Below are positions 44,324-55,700 of a DNA stretch of 64,000 nucleotides, piece after piece. The number at the start of each line of letters is the position of its first letter. Position 1 is the first letter of the stretch. The stretch is from Cryptomeria japonica (Eukaryota > Streptophyta > Pinopsida > Cupressales > Cupressaceae), in contig NC_081411.1 in NCBI RefSeq assembly GCF_030272615.1, forward strand, positions 41,281,140 through 41,345,139. Reading direction: 5' to 3'. The notes beneath the pieces were generated by a model, which saw nothing but the letters and a program-made list of their open reading frames with translations, searched no databases and was not told where the DNA came from. The position numbers and the translations under genes are program-made.

Positions 44324-44596
44324 TATGTTCTACTTTCGTATAGATATAAATTTTAATTCACGCTCAGATAATAATTAAATAAAATAAGCATTTGTAAAGA
44401 AAAGATTTAGTCATTCGATGTTACATATTATCTGACGGAAAGATCCTAGACAATTCTTGGAGAAAAGAAACATCATTGATAATCATTTTTTGTAAATAAC
44501 ACTGAATCAAATAAATTAAAAATGTTTAATGCAATTTTTAAAAATAGAACTCGTTCAATGATTTCATTCACCGACGGCAAAGCCGTTTGACCCACA

Positions 44597-44916
44597 TCAT
44601 CTCTCGTCGTCAGAATTCCGACGACAACTAATGGAACGTTTGACAAGGATGTTGTAGATCTGATGTCACTTCCATGTCAGATGGTCATCAAGGAGCAATC
44701 ATAACATCCGATGGAAATTCGATGATATTTGTGGTGAGGGGTGCAAATATAGCCATCGTTGGAGGAGTTCATAACAACGTCAAACGACCAATGCAAATGG
44801 CATTGTTAGGCAGCCCGATGATAAGTTTTCAATGGTAAAGTTTGTCGGAAGTCTGACGTTTGGTCGTCGCAAATCCGACAACTAGCCATCGAAAATTAGG
44901 CCCAACTGTACTAGTG
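44597..44916. promoter_or_regulatory. CACTA right subterminal region
   Basis: CGTCGTCAGAATTCCGACGAC, TCCGATGGAAATTCGATG and GTCGGAAGTCTGACG words in both orientations, ending in TACTAGTG and followed by GGT. The counterpart of 26332-26600. Confidence 0.6.
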
Positions 44917-44919
44917 GGT
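44917..44919. repeat. CACTA target-site duplication GGT, right
   Basis: GGT following TAGTG. Partner of 26329-26331. Confidence 0.75.
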
Positions 44920-44920
44920 C

Positions 44921-47122
44921 TACACGAATGATAGATGGAAGGACATGGCGATACAGGTAAAACGGAGCAGAAATAACCAGGTTTTTTGGCCAATTTCAAA
45001 ATACTTTCAAGGCTTCTTTCGGAACAAATGCAGTTTTGCATGAAGGCAGAATAACAATGGAAGGAGATTCACTCGAGGGTGTTTTAATAATGGTACAAAT
45101 CAAGGGAATTTTGAGAAGCAATTGAAGGGATTTTCAGGGAAATGGTCTTTGGATTTGGGCAATCAACGAACGTTTGCTAGGGTTGTTGGCTTAGCAAATA
45201 AGGAGACTGCGGCTAGGGTTTCTATTTCTTCACATCATGTGGCAAATAAGGTAAATGTGAACCTCAAGGAAGCTAGTTTGGAAAAGGTAAGTAAGATACC
45301 TACTGATCCTATTATGTCGGGGGTTTCTTCATCACAGGTTTGGGCTCCTATCCCTTGTATCGATATTCTGGGTTCCTATGTTGATAAGAAAGTGAATTGT
45401 TTGCATACGAATGCTATTACTGGGGAAATTTGGGGTGATCAAATTAGTTTGTTAAAGCTTTATCATAAATTACAGAAAAGATGGGGGGATATGCATTATT
45501 TTCAATTATTGTCTGTGAATTATTTTATTATTGTCTTTGATTCTCCTTCTTTCAGAGATGAGGTATTAAGAACTTCGAATCATTGGTTTGGAAAACATTT
45601 TATTTCAATTGCGACTTAGAAACCTTTTTTTGTTCTTGCTTGGTCTAGTTCGAAACTTATTCCTTTTTGGTTTGGTTTACCCAAAATTCCCTTTGAATTT
45701 ATGGATTCAGATGTTCTTGAGCAAATTGGAAATACTATTGGAACTTTTTTAACATCTAAAATGGACTTTGTAGAGGGGGAGGTTCTGGTAAAAATTTGTG
45801 TTCTTATTAACCCTAACAATGTTTGCCCCCATACTTGTAATATCAAGTCTCATGATGGTATTTGGCACCAGTCAATTGACAAATTAGATACGAAACTTCT
45901 TAAGCCTCCTTTACTTTTGGATGCTCCATTACTTATGGATTTTAAGAAAAACCAATAGGTTGTTGGCTCTGTCCCTAAATCTCTTAATAAAGATAGTTTG
46001 TCAGTGAGACCTTCGGTTGAAGGATGTGGAAATGTCTCTTTGCATAAATTGGTAGAAACAAGTCACATTAATCTTGAAAATAATCCATTGTGTCGTAGTT
46101 CAGGGAAACCAAATGATCACACTTCAAGTTCGGTCTCATTTTTGAAGACATTTTCTAATAACAGGGGTATAGTGATGGATGGTAATCCCCTGGTAAATGG
46201 AGTAGATCATTCATTGTCAATAGATTGCCCTAAGATGCCAAATAATTACATAAAGGGTAAGGATGACAATTTGTCTTCATGCACTCATAAGGAGGTTTTG
46301 GATTCTTCAAAGAATGCAGATTTAGATAAAAATGTAGTGGTTGGTATGGAAACTATTAAACAAGTACCTGCCATAGGTTTTCCTAATGATGCTTCTTTAG
46401 TTCAAGAAATTAAGAATTTGGTGTCTAATAATTCCCCTCTGAATGTTGAAATTAACATGGCTAATGAATCTTCCTTAGGGAATAGTAATCCGTCAGAGGT
46501 TGTCCCTGTTATTATGCCAGATGAGAATCTGTTTCAACAAGTAAATGATATTTTTAACAATCATGCACATCAAATGGATGAGGGTATTATTGATAGAGTT
46601 GTTTGTTCAATTAAGAATGATTTGGAGGGTATAAACTCAACCCTTCCAATTTCTACATCTACTAATCCTTTTGTGGTTTTGGCTACAACAGAGTTGGGTT
46701 TTGAAGATAATCCAATTATCCTAGCTTCTCCAAAGTCATGCAAGAGTTTACCAATTGTCCAAACAACTTTGGTTTTTTCACCATCAGTGGTTTCTCTTGG
46801 GAGAGGTATGCCTCCAAATAATCTTAAGACTCAAATGGAAATTGATGCTGGAATTAAAAAGACTTTGTCCCTTTCTCCTGCTAGTGAGCAAGGGAGGCGT
46901 TCAGTCTCTCTTGGTAGGCCTAAGAAAATATGCCTAACTCCTGTAAGTGTAAAAAGAAAGAGGAGTAAAAGATCTATGACTAGTCCTCCTGTGACAAGAT
47001 CAGGGGCTATGCAACATAATTTGCAAGGTTTCTTTGGGGAAAGCAAAAATTATCTGATTAATGGGAAGAGGGAGCTTCGGCCTCCCCTCGAGGATAATGA
47101 GAATTATTTCTTGGAATGTTAG
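44921..47122 (+). pseudogene. LINE-2 ORF1, 3' part (stops only, no frameshift)
   Basis: Frame 44921-47122 is continuous apart from three stops: TGA at 45041-45043, TAG at 45617-45619 and TAG at 45956-45958. The first 25 codons lie across the CACTA at 26258-26331 (ATG 26258). A DUF4283-type region spans about 45330-45830 (GEIWGDQISLLKLYHKLQKR, FDSPSFRDEVLRTSNHWFGK, PFWFGLPKIPFEFM). The C-terminal half is acidic/Ser-rich and then basic (VKRKRSKRSM). No CCHC knuckle was recognised. Each stop is one C-to-T step from CGA or CAG. Confidence 0.85.
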
Positions 47123-50100
47123 GGGCTTAAATGCCCCTAACAAGAGACACTTAATTAAGTCCTAGATGGACTTAATTAAGTGTGATATTTTTATGTTGCA
47201 AGAAACAAAGTTGTCAAAGGAGTCTACTGATTTGGTTTTTTCACCTTGGAGAAGGTGGAATTTTCTTTCTTCTCCTTCTTGTGGTGCTTAAGGAGGTTTG
47301 GCACTGTTTTGGAATAATTATAATATTGAGGTACAGTTAGTGGCATCTACTACAAATTGGATGTTGACTTTAGTTATAAGCAAGATTTCAAAGGTTAAAT
47401 TCAGGCTTTTTAACATTTATGCTCCATCAGGAATTCAAGGGAAGAGTAAGTTATGGGGTGAATTAAAGAGGATTTCTTCTCCCTTAAGACATGGTTCCTT
47501 TATTATCTTTAGGGGTGATTTTAATGCTATCACTGCTTTAGATGAGAAAAGAGGAGGTGTTTTCCCTAATAAAAAGATTATGGATGACTTTGGGGATTTC
47601 ATTTCTGATATGAGCCTTTTTTTATTGTAAGTCTCAGAATGGGGTTTTCACATGGACAAACATGGGAAGGGATTTTTCTCAGATTGCTGAGAGATTAGAT
47701 CAGTTTTTGTTATCTGAGAATTGGATTGATTCAGATTTTTAATTCTTTTCCTCTATTCTACCGGTCTCAGGTTTTGATCATTTTCCAATTTCCCTTTCAG
47801 TTATTGAGGATAGGGTTTCTTTTAAGTCTCCATTTAAATTTGAGCCCATGTGGTTTAGGGATTCTCCCTTTTTCCCTTTGCTTATGAAATGGTGGAATTC
47901 TGCTCCTTTTTGTTCTGGGTCCCATATGTTTCAAATTTCTAAGAAGTTATTTGAAATTGAATATTAGGGAGTGGAATATCTTGCATTTTAAGAACATTTT
48001 TCAGGAGAAACAAAGGATTCGAGATATGATTGAGTGTCTTAATACTCATGTGCTTCAACATGGTATGGTGCCACAAGTTTTTGATGAATTGAAGTCACTA
48101 AAATTACAGCTTGAGGAGGTGTTAGCTAGAGAGGAAATCTATTGGAGACAAAAATCTAGAGAGTTATGGCTTTCAAATGGTGATAGGAACACAAAATTTT
48201 TTCATTCTTCAACTAAGATTAAAAGATGTAAGAATAGGATATCTTGTATTTAGTGTCAGAATGGGAATTTATTGACAGAGACGGTGGTTATTGCTTCAGA
48301 GGTAGTTAGGTTTTTTAAGTCATTATTATCTTCGAAAAATGGAAATCTCAGCAATGATATTATATCTAATATTTCTCCTTTACTATCTTTGGAAGACAAT
48401 AAGATGTTGATGTCTCCCTTTTCCTTAGAATAAGTTAAGAGTGTTGTCTTTGCCATGAATCGGAATAAAGCTCTGGGACCAGATGATTTTACTCCTTTAT
48501 TTTTCTGAAATGTTAGTATTTTGTGGGAAATGATGTTTTATTGGCTCTCGAGGAATCTAGGAGAAATAGGTCTGTTTTAAAAGAACTTAATACTACAATG
48601 ATTGCAATTGTTCCTAAAAAAGAGGATACTAAGACTTTTGCTGACTTCTGCCCCATTGCTTTATGTAACACTTTGTATAAGATATTTACGAAGGCAATTT
48701 CCCTTAGGTTGGCAAAAATTCTACCTAGGATCATTTCATTGGAACAAGGTGGTTTTGTTCCTAGAAGGGAGACGACAGAGGGTGAAATTGTAGCACATGA
48801 GGTGTTGCATTATATTTCCACCCAAAGAACCCTGACCATGATACTTAAACTAGACATGATGAAGGCTTATGACAGAGTAGAGTGGGGGGCTTTATGTGTT
48901 GTTCTTGAGAAGTTAGGTTTTTCCAAAGCCTAGGTCAAATGGATTCGTGCATGTATTTCTTCTGCAAGATTCTCAGTTTTAATTAATGGTTCTCCTTGTG
49001 GTTTTTTCACTTCCTCCAGGGGTTTGAGATAGGGAGATCCCCTTTCTCCCTTTTTGTTTATTCTCCTAGCTGAAACCTTTAGTTGGGCTATTAGGGATGC
49101 TAAAGTGGAGGGGGCGGGGGGGGTGAGGATTTGGAAAGGTATAATGATTCAAAATATTCCCCAAAGTATTTCTCATTGTCTCTTTGCAAATGATACTCTA
49201 TTATTTGGACATGCTTCATTAGTTGAGGCAAAAGTGATTAAAGGAATAATACAAAATTATGCATCGTTTTCTGGTCAGAAAGTGAATGGTGATAAATCAA
49301 AGATTTTCTTCCTTAATACATCACAACTGGTTCAACATAGGTTGCAATCCTTTTGAGGATTTGAGAATGGAAATCTTCCATGTACTTACCTTGGGATTCC
49401 TTTCTTTGTTAAACATGATAAGATTGGTTTTTGGGATAAGATTATTTCGGTCATTTCTAAAAAAATTCTCTCATGGAATCATAGATGGTTAACTTTGGTA
49501 GGTAAAATTATTCTCATCAAGTCTATTTTGAATGTTGTTCCCATATATCTCATGTCTATTTTGAAGTCTCCAAAAGCAGTTATTGTTAGTTTACAGGATA
49601 CTCTTAGAGATTTTCTTTGGAACAATAATAAAGATGGCAAGAAGAAACTCCCTTTAGTTGCATGGGATAAGGTATGTTTGCCTAAGTAACTTGGGGGAAT
49701 AGGAATTCGGAGTCTGGAGAATCAGAATTTAGCCTTAGGTGCTAAGTCGGTTTGGAAATTATATGACAAGCCTAGCTCCTTATGGGCACAAATTATGTTT
49801 GCCAAATATTTAAATAATGGATCAAGAGAGTACATTTTTAAAGTCTCAAATTTGCCTTCAGGTTCTACTATTTGGAATTTCCTTTGTAAATGTAGATCAA
49901 TTATTTTGCCTCATCTCTCATGGATTGTTCACAATGGTAGAAAGGTCGGATTTTGGGATGAAGTATGAAATGGACACACACCTCTGGTGAATATTAGGGA
50001 TTGGTCTCCTCTGATCACTATTCTTTCCTCCCTTTGGGGTGTCTTTGTAGCAGATTATTTTAAAATTGTGACTAGTGGACCCCTTAAGCTAGCTAGATGG

Positions 50101-51356
50101 AAGTCGATTGATTTCTTAGATGTTGATCAAAGTATGAAATTAAATTTTGAGAAGATTTTGGGGGATAGAATTGTATTTCTTTCTGATTATGAGGATGAAC
50201 TTATTTGGACAAAGAATATTCCTGGTAAGTACATTGTTAAAGAATATGGTTACAACTCCCTTATGGTTGCTAAAGATTTATCATCCTAGCCTTATAAGTT
50301 GTTTTGACATTTGAATTGTCTTCCTAAAGTTGGAGCCTTTGCTTGGTTGGCAGTTCAGGATAGAGTCCTTATAGGTATGAGAATGGATAGGCTTGGTATT
50401 ACTGTTGTTTTTCCTTGTGTCCTTTGTAACAAAAATTTGGAATCTTCTTCACACCTGTTCCTACATTGTGATTATGCTTATCAATGTTGACAGTGGCTGT
50501 TTGAGAAGTTAAATATATCCTTTGTTATTGGTAAGGATCTCATTTCCCATTTTAGATCTTGGCCCTTTATGTTTGCCTCATCTTTTTATGCATGCCTTTG
50601 GATCATATCTCCATCTATTGTGATTTGGAATATTTGGCTAGAGCAAAACAATAGGATATTAAAAAAAACAAGTTCTCCTGTGTCCGAGGTTCTATTAAAA
50701 ATTGAGTCTTCAATCTTTGAGGTTGCTTTGTCATTTATTTATAAAAATTTGGACAATCTTACTTCTTTTTCGCACCGGGATAGTAGAGTTACTAGAGTTT
50801 GGAAGATGTTGTTGGTTTTACCCTCTCATGGTTCAATTTTAAAAAAGAATGATGCAATAGGTAAGAGACGCTCTGCTAGATGGAAACCTCCTCCACAGGG
50901 GCACTTTAAACTGAATTTTGATGGGGATTCTCATGGTAACCTTGGGCCGGCTGGGGTAGGCATGGTAATTTATGATCACAATGCAAATTTTATTCGAGCT
51001 AAGTGTCATGCTATTGGTTTTAAAACTAACAATTATGCAGAATTTCATGCTGTGTCTTTTGGATTGGATATGACAATCTCTTTGGGAATTAAGGACTTAA
51101 TAATTGAAGGTGATTCTATGGTGATTATTCAATGTGTTATGAAAAAGAAATCAAATTGTTGGAATTTGCGATATATACTTGATCTCATTTTACAAAAATT
51201 ATAATTGTTTGAATCTTTCTTGTTATCCCATTGTTATAGAGAAGTTAATAAGATTGCAAATTATTTACAAATTTAGCCATTGATAGAAATGCTAATCAGT
51301 GAGAGGTGGGTTTTGAGGAAATTCCTTCTAGGGTATGGGAAGGTTTGCAGCAATAG
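47097..51356 (+). pseudogene. LINE-2 ORF2: endonuclease, reverse transcriptase, RNase H (broken)
   Basis: ATG at 47097 overlaps ORF1 by 26 bases. The APE endonuclease starts MRIISWNVRGLNAPNKR and has MLQETKLS and GDFNAI. Reverse transcriptase spans about 48460-49350: LKLDMMKAYDRVEW, then GLR-stop-GDPLSPFLF where the stop is a TAG at the place of the invariant Gln, and the active-site text CLFANDTLL (FAND instead of FADD). A zinc-binding segment (CVLCNKNLESSSHLFLHC) lies at about 50418-50475. RNase H (50930-51160) keeps NFDGDSHGN, NNYAEFHA and IEGDS, the expected Asp/Glu/Asp. Frame shifts occur at about 47630-47950 and 48253-48470. Several TGG-to-TGA and CAG-to-TAG type stops occur elsewhere. 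Confidence 0.88.
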
Positions 51357-51846
51357 TTATGTGATTTTTTTGAGTAATGTTGATGTAAAATTTTATGATG
51401 ATAATTATTCCCGCTTTCCCCTTTCATTTCAAGTATTCATGTCTGTTGTCTAGAGGAGAGTTCGAGCTCATGGTATTTGATACAATAGTGTTTTTCCAAA
51501 GGTTTTTTGATACTTTCTTTTTTGGCAGGAAGGTTTTTGGCTCATGGGATTTGACACAGGGCTTTGGAAAATTCTGTCTTCTTCCATTGATAGCACCTGT
51601 GGAGTCTACATTTGAAAATTATATGGGCTATATGTAAAACTGATATTATATGTGTTGTGACCACATTTTGTATGTGGTTTTGGACGGGGTGTATAAATTG
51701 ATCTGTTAGATACTATAGGTTTATTTTATGAGTTGTGACCAGAGGTTTTCTTCCCAGGGTTCTTTCCTCTGGTATGCTCTTTGAATCCTGTGTAAAAAAT
51801 AAAAAATATTAATAAAAAAGTTTAGTGGAATAATCCACTTTTATTG

Positions 51847-51856
51847 AAAAAAAAAA
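51847..51856 (+). other. LINE-2 poly(A) tail
   Basis: A run of A interrupted once by G directly before the target-site duplication; the 3' end of LINE-2. Confidence 0.75.
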
Positions 51857-51858
51857 GA

Positions 51859-51875
51859 AAGTTATATCAATTATT
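51859..51875. repeat. LINE-2 target-site duplication, right copy
   Basis: AAGTTATATCAATTATT, identical to 25765-25781. Confidence 0.8.
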
Positions 51876-52791
51876 TTTACAACTATTTGTACATGCTTAA
51901 TTAGGTGTTCTTCTCCCATAGCAGGAAATAATAAAATGAATTTGATAGGAAGTTTTTCAATTTGAACTTCAATTTAGACAAGAATGTGTTAACTTCAAGA
52001 TAATGATGATTCAATATATGAATATAAGTATAATAAATGACACCTAGTATGAATTTAAATATATAGAATAAATCTAAACAATAAGAAGTATGAATAATTA
52101 AAGACAGAAGAATCAATCAAACTTGATATAAAAATATATTACTTATAAATTTTTTTAATCATATTAGATGATTCCATCAAACTAAAAAATCTATATTAAA
52201 TAAAAATTAATATAAATATACTAATTTGAACATTATAAAAACAAAAAAATTACAAACTTATTCCTTTATATTTGTGTAGTCTCTAATTAAAAACTAAAAA
52301 TAAACATTTATACTAAATATTTGCTGATTATAATCTGACGAGGCATCCCAGTAGTTAATCCGCTCAACAGGGTGCCTACTGTGTCTATTACTTTCTTGCA
52401 GAGCCTCAAACGCTATCAACGCATTTGACTCTATTCACTCTGCAAGTCAAATCGAATCCAATCTCTATTTTGTCTACTTCCAACGCATTTTCCTTATCTT
52501 TTTTTGAATGTTTAAGTGAGGGACCGAACCCACTTTGTTCGTAGTCGTCCGCTTTTTGCCCCCTTGGATCTGTCGAAAAAACGACTGAATCTGCCTTCTT
52601 TCTTTGTGCAGGTCGTCGTCTTGTGTAATTTCCAAGCGTTTTCTTTACTCTTCTTTACTATGATCTATTTAATTCACGCTACTCCTCCTCTCCCAAATAA
52701 ACTGCTCTGTCATTGAGCACACTGCAATCAAATACAATTCGTTCTGTTCTTCCTTTCTATTTTTAACAGGTTGTTAAGGTTTTCGAAGTCA
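51876..52791 (+). promoter_or_regulatory. Upstream region and 5' UTR of the TNL locus
   Basis: 51876-52320 is AT-rich without features. From about 52340 the composition changes to mixed, pyrimidine-rich text typical of a transcribed leader. CTTTGTGCAG/GTCGTCG near 52610 and TTTTTAACAG/GTTG near 52770 look like splice acceptors, so the leader may be spliced. I could not fix a TATA box. Confidence 0.4.
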
Positions 52792-55700
52792 ATGGCTTCT
52801 TCTTCATCATCATCTCACCAGCAAACTCAGGAATTTAATGCTTTCTCTGTAATAGAACCTGCGGGCCTAAGAAGGCAGGTTTGTGAATCTTCTAAAGTGT
52901 TTGATGTTTTCATCAACCATAGAGGCCCTGATGTCAAAGGAACTTTGGCTACTCAGCTTTACAGCTCTCTTCAGCGGTTGGGAATAGAGGCGTTTCTTGA
53001 TTCCGAAGAAAAGGAGCTCGGAATTTCATTTCCTTCGATCATTGAGACTGCCATCCACTCTGCAAAGGTACACATAGCCATCTTTTCCAAAAGATATGCA
53101 GAGTCACCTTGGTGTTGAATGAGCTACTCCTCATGTTAGAAAGTACGGCCAAAATTATCCCCGTGTTTTATGGAGTCAACCCTTCTGATCTCCGTTACAT
53201 AGAAACGGGAGTATACGCTGAAGCATTCATTACATATAAAGATAAGGGCAGATACCTGGAGAAGCTCAACGCGTGGAAAGAAGCCCTTCACTCTCTCTCA
53301 CTGATAGCAGGGGAAGAATTTAACAGGTAAAATTTCTGTAATTTGGTAGCTGTACCATATATATTTCCTTCAAATATGGTTTATCATTTTCTCACGAAAT
53401 CCTCCAATAATTTACAATGTTTCAGTGATTGGGATTGCCAAAAAATAGTAGCAGCTGTGCAAAAAGAAGTACGAAGGAAAACACGTTTACATGTTGCTGA
53501 ATATCCAGTGGGGCTTAACAATCTTGTCAAAGATTTTGAAAAGCAATGTCTTGATGAACTTGTACAGGCAGGAGGAAGGGAAGCATAAAGCTCAGGTAGT
53601 GAGCATTTTTGGCATGGGGGGAGTGGGGAAGACAACTCTCGCCAAAGAATTGTTTAACCGTAAGAGTTTGAACTACAAAAGAACAAGTTTTTTATTTGAT
53701 GTGCGAGAAAATTATGTTACAAGCCAATTACCTTCCTTGCAAGGTAAGCTTATCAAAGATCTATTTGAAAAAGAGATCAATTTTACAAGTACAGAGGAAG
53801 GAACAGCCTGTATCAAAGATTGTCTACAAAGGAGCCTCATTTTAAGTGTCTTAATTGTTGTAGATGACATCCATCATGTGGAGCAGTTGAATGCTCTAGC
53901 AGTCATGGATATCTTAAGAAAATCTGGTAATAGTCTGATTATTGTGACAACCCGTGATGCTGGTGTGCTTATATCAGCAGGGATTACTGTTGGTTATAAC
54001 TTAAAAGGAATGGATAGAAATTATGCGAGAGAACTCTTTTGTTGGCATGCCTTCCGCCAAGGCCATCCTTGTAGTGGGTATGAGGTACTGGTTGACAACT
54101 TTGTAGACGTGTGTGGAGGCTCACCTTTGTCACTTCAAGTGCTGGGAAGACATGGTCATGGTAGACATCATAGGTATTGGAGTTCAGAATTGACTAAAGT
54201 CAGTAAGACGCTGCCTCGGGATGTAAAACAAAGACTGTTAATAAGTTTTGATGCATTGGACGATGATGAAAAACAGGTTTTCATGGATACTGCTTGCTTT
54301 TTTGTGGGTAAACCGAAGAGTATAGCTGAAAGATAATGGGAGCGATCAGGATGGGATGCACAACATGTATTGGAAACGCTGAAAGACAAGTGTCTTGTAG
54401 AAGAAATCAAAATTTGGGATCGGGATGAAGGAAAGACAGTTGGATTGAGAATGCATGACCACCTGAGGGACTTGGGAAGAGAATTGACATTGAAGCTCAG
54501 TTCTCCTCATCGCCTGTGGCATCCTCAAGTTCTGAAATCTTTCGTATGCTTGTTATGCCTCTAGATTCCTTCTTAGTATTGTAATTTTACAAGTCGTAAA
54601 TTGTCACTAAACAGAGAAAACTAAGCCGCTACCGTGCCTGCAGGAATTAGGCGGTTTAAAAAATATACTCACCAAAACCAATCTCAGGTGTTTTTATGCT
54701 TTTTTCGACAAGTCCATGGATATTCGAGTTACATTCTTTTTAGGCCAGGCAGATAGTTGTCTTGAGACGTCAGATTCCTTAATATGGCTCCCCCTTGAGC
54801 AGAACTCCAAAGAACAGCCAAGCATTCCTATATGGATTCCTCTTCGAAAATTGCATTATTTGAGAATCCACTTGGGACAACTGAAAACGTCGTGGGAGAA
54901 TAGAATACAGGTATTTTGATCCTCTCTCCCAAAATTTAAATCTCCGTTAAGCTATGGTAGAATGCTTTATGTCATAGTTGTCTCCGGAGTATTTGTTTTT
55001 ACTCCTTCATTGATAACTTTACACAAATTTATCTTGAATTTCAGGCACCGTCCCAGTTGAAAGAGCTGCAAAATTTTCAAACCTCTTCAAAAGAGTTTCT
55101 AGATTTTCGAGGAATATCAGATGATTTAGAGAATTTGCTCTTAGATGCCACAGGATTGCCAATCCAAGGTTTGTCTTTACTAGAATCTCTGAGCATGAAT
55201 CTTTCTACTTTATGTCTGAGGTTTTCCACATTAAGAGGGGAGCAGGCTTCCACTAAAAGAGGAGACATGACTCCCTGTAAATCTTTGGTTATCTTGAATT
55301 TCAAATTTAATGAGGAATTGCATTGGGATAGTGGGAAGGCCGCAATGAGTGGGCTTGAAAAGCTAGAGAATAACGGTGAAAAATTTGTATCCAAGATCTT
55401 AATTAGTGGGATTCACTATCCAAGCCTTGAGTCTATCAAACTTCATTACATGGAAAATCTTACGGAAGTGAATTTAACAAGGGTAAAGACATTAAATTTT
55501 CTTGATATAAGAAATTGTCCAAATCTCAAAACATTGGCAGCAACATCTGATCTTCCAAATCTTAGGAACTCGACAAGTGTGTCAGGAACTCAATATCTTA
55601 GGAATGTTGCAGGATCAAAGGTTAACAATTGTATGGATTTGATAGCAGTTGACCATTTTAATAGTGTATCAGGAATATCCGATTTTAGGATGCTGGGACA

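Larger units (their letters stand above)
34583..44596. repeat. 1.1-kb inverted repeat (giant hairpin), right arm split by the LTR retrotransposon
   Basis: Left arm 34583-35662, 43-base loop 35663-35705, right arm 35706-36536 continued at 44319-44596. The outer ends read TGTGGGTCA(G/A)ACGGCTTTGC on both arms, and the inner ends read GTTGCAT and ATGCAAC. Arms are roughly 90 percent identical, with one 20-base extra segment in the right arm. The central 620 bases of each arm are DRM-type methyltransferase coding sequence. No target-site duplication is visible at the outer ends, so it may be an inverted duplication inside the CACTA rather than a separate transposon. Confidence 0.88.
26332..44916. 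mobile_element. Non-autonomous CACTA (En/Spm) transposon with captured DRM hairpins
   Basis: Left terminus CACTAATATATTTGGCCTAA; right terminus, read inward on the minus strand, CACTAGTACAGTTGGGCCTA. Both continue into a (T)TTCGATGG block. Flanks carry the 3-base duplication GGT. Subterminal regions (26350-26590 and 44605-44900) are rich in GTCGGAATTCC/TTCCGACGA words, as in CACTA elements where transposase binds. I see no transposase gene, so it is non-autonomous. The interior holds a decayed gag-like fragment, tandem and inverted fragments of a DRM-type DNA methyltransferase, and a nested LTR retrotransposon. Removing the element with one GGT restores the LINE-2 ORF1 frame, which independently supports both boundaries. 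The original size without the retrotransposon is about 10.8 kb. Confidence 0.82.
44920..51858 (+). mobile_element. LINE-2, main segment: plant L1-type LINE with RNase H
   Basis: Continuation of the LINE that starts at 25782. It contains most of ORF1, ORF2 (endonuclease, reverse transcriptase, zinc-binding domain, RNase H), a 0.5-kb 3' UTR and a poly(A) at 51847-51856. The target-site duplication follows at 51859. Total length without the CACTA is about 7.5 kb. It differs from LINE-1 in having an RNase H domain and in a longer overlap of ORF1 and ORF2 (26 bases). Confidence 0.9.

Noticed and set aside
34583-44596. The large inverted repeat as an independent Mutator or Foldback transposon
   Set aside because: No target-site duplication could be found outside TGTGGGTCA; the captured methyltransferase content and position fit an inverted duplication within the CACTA better, though this is not settled.
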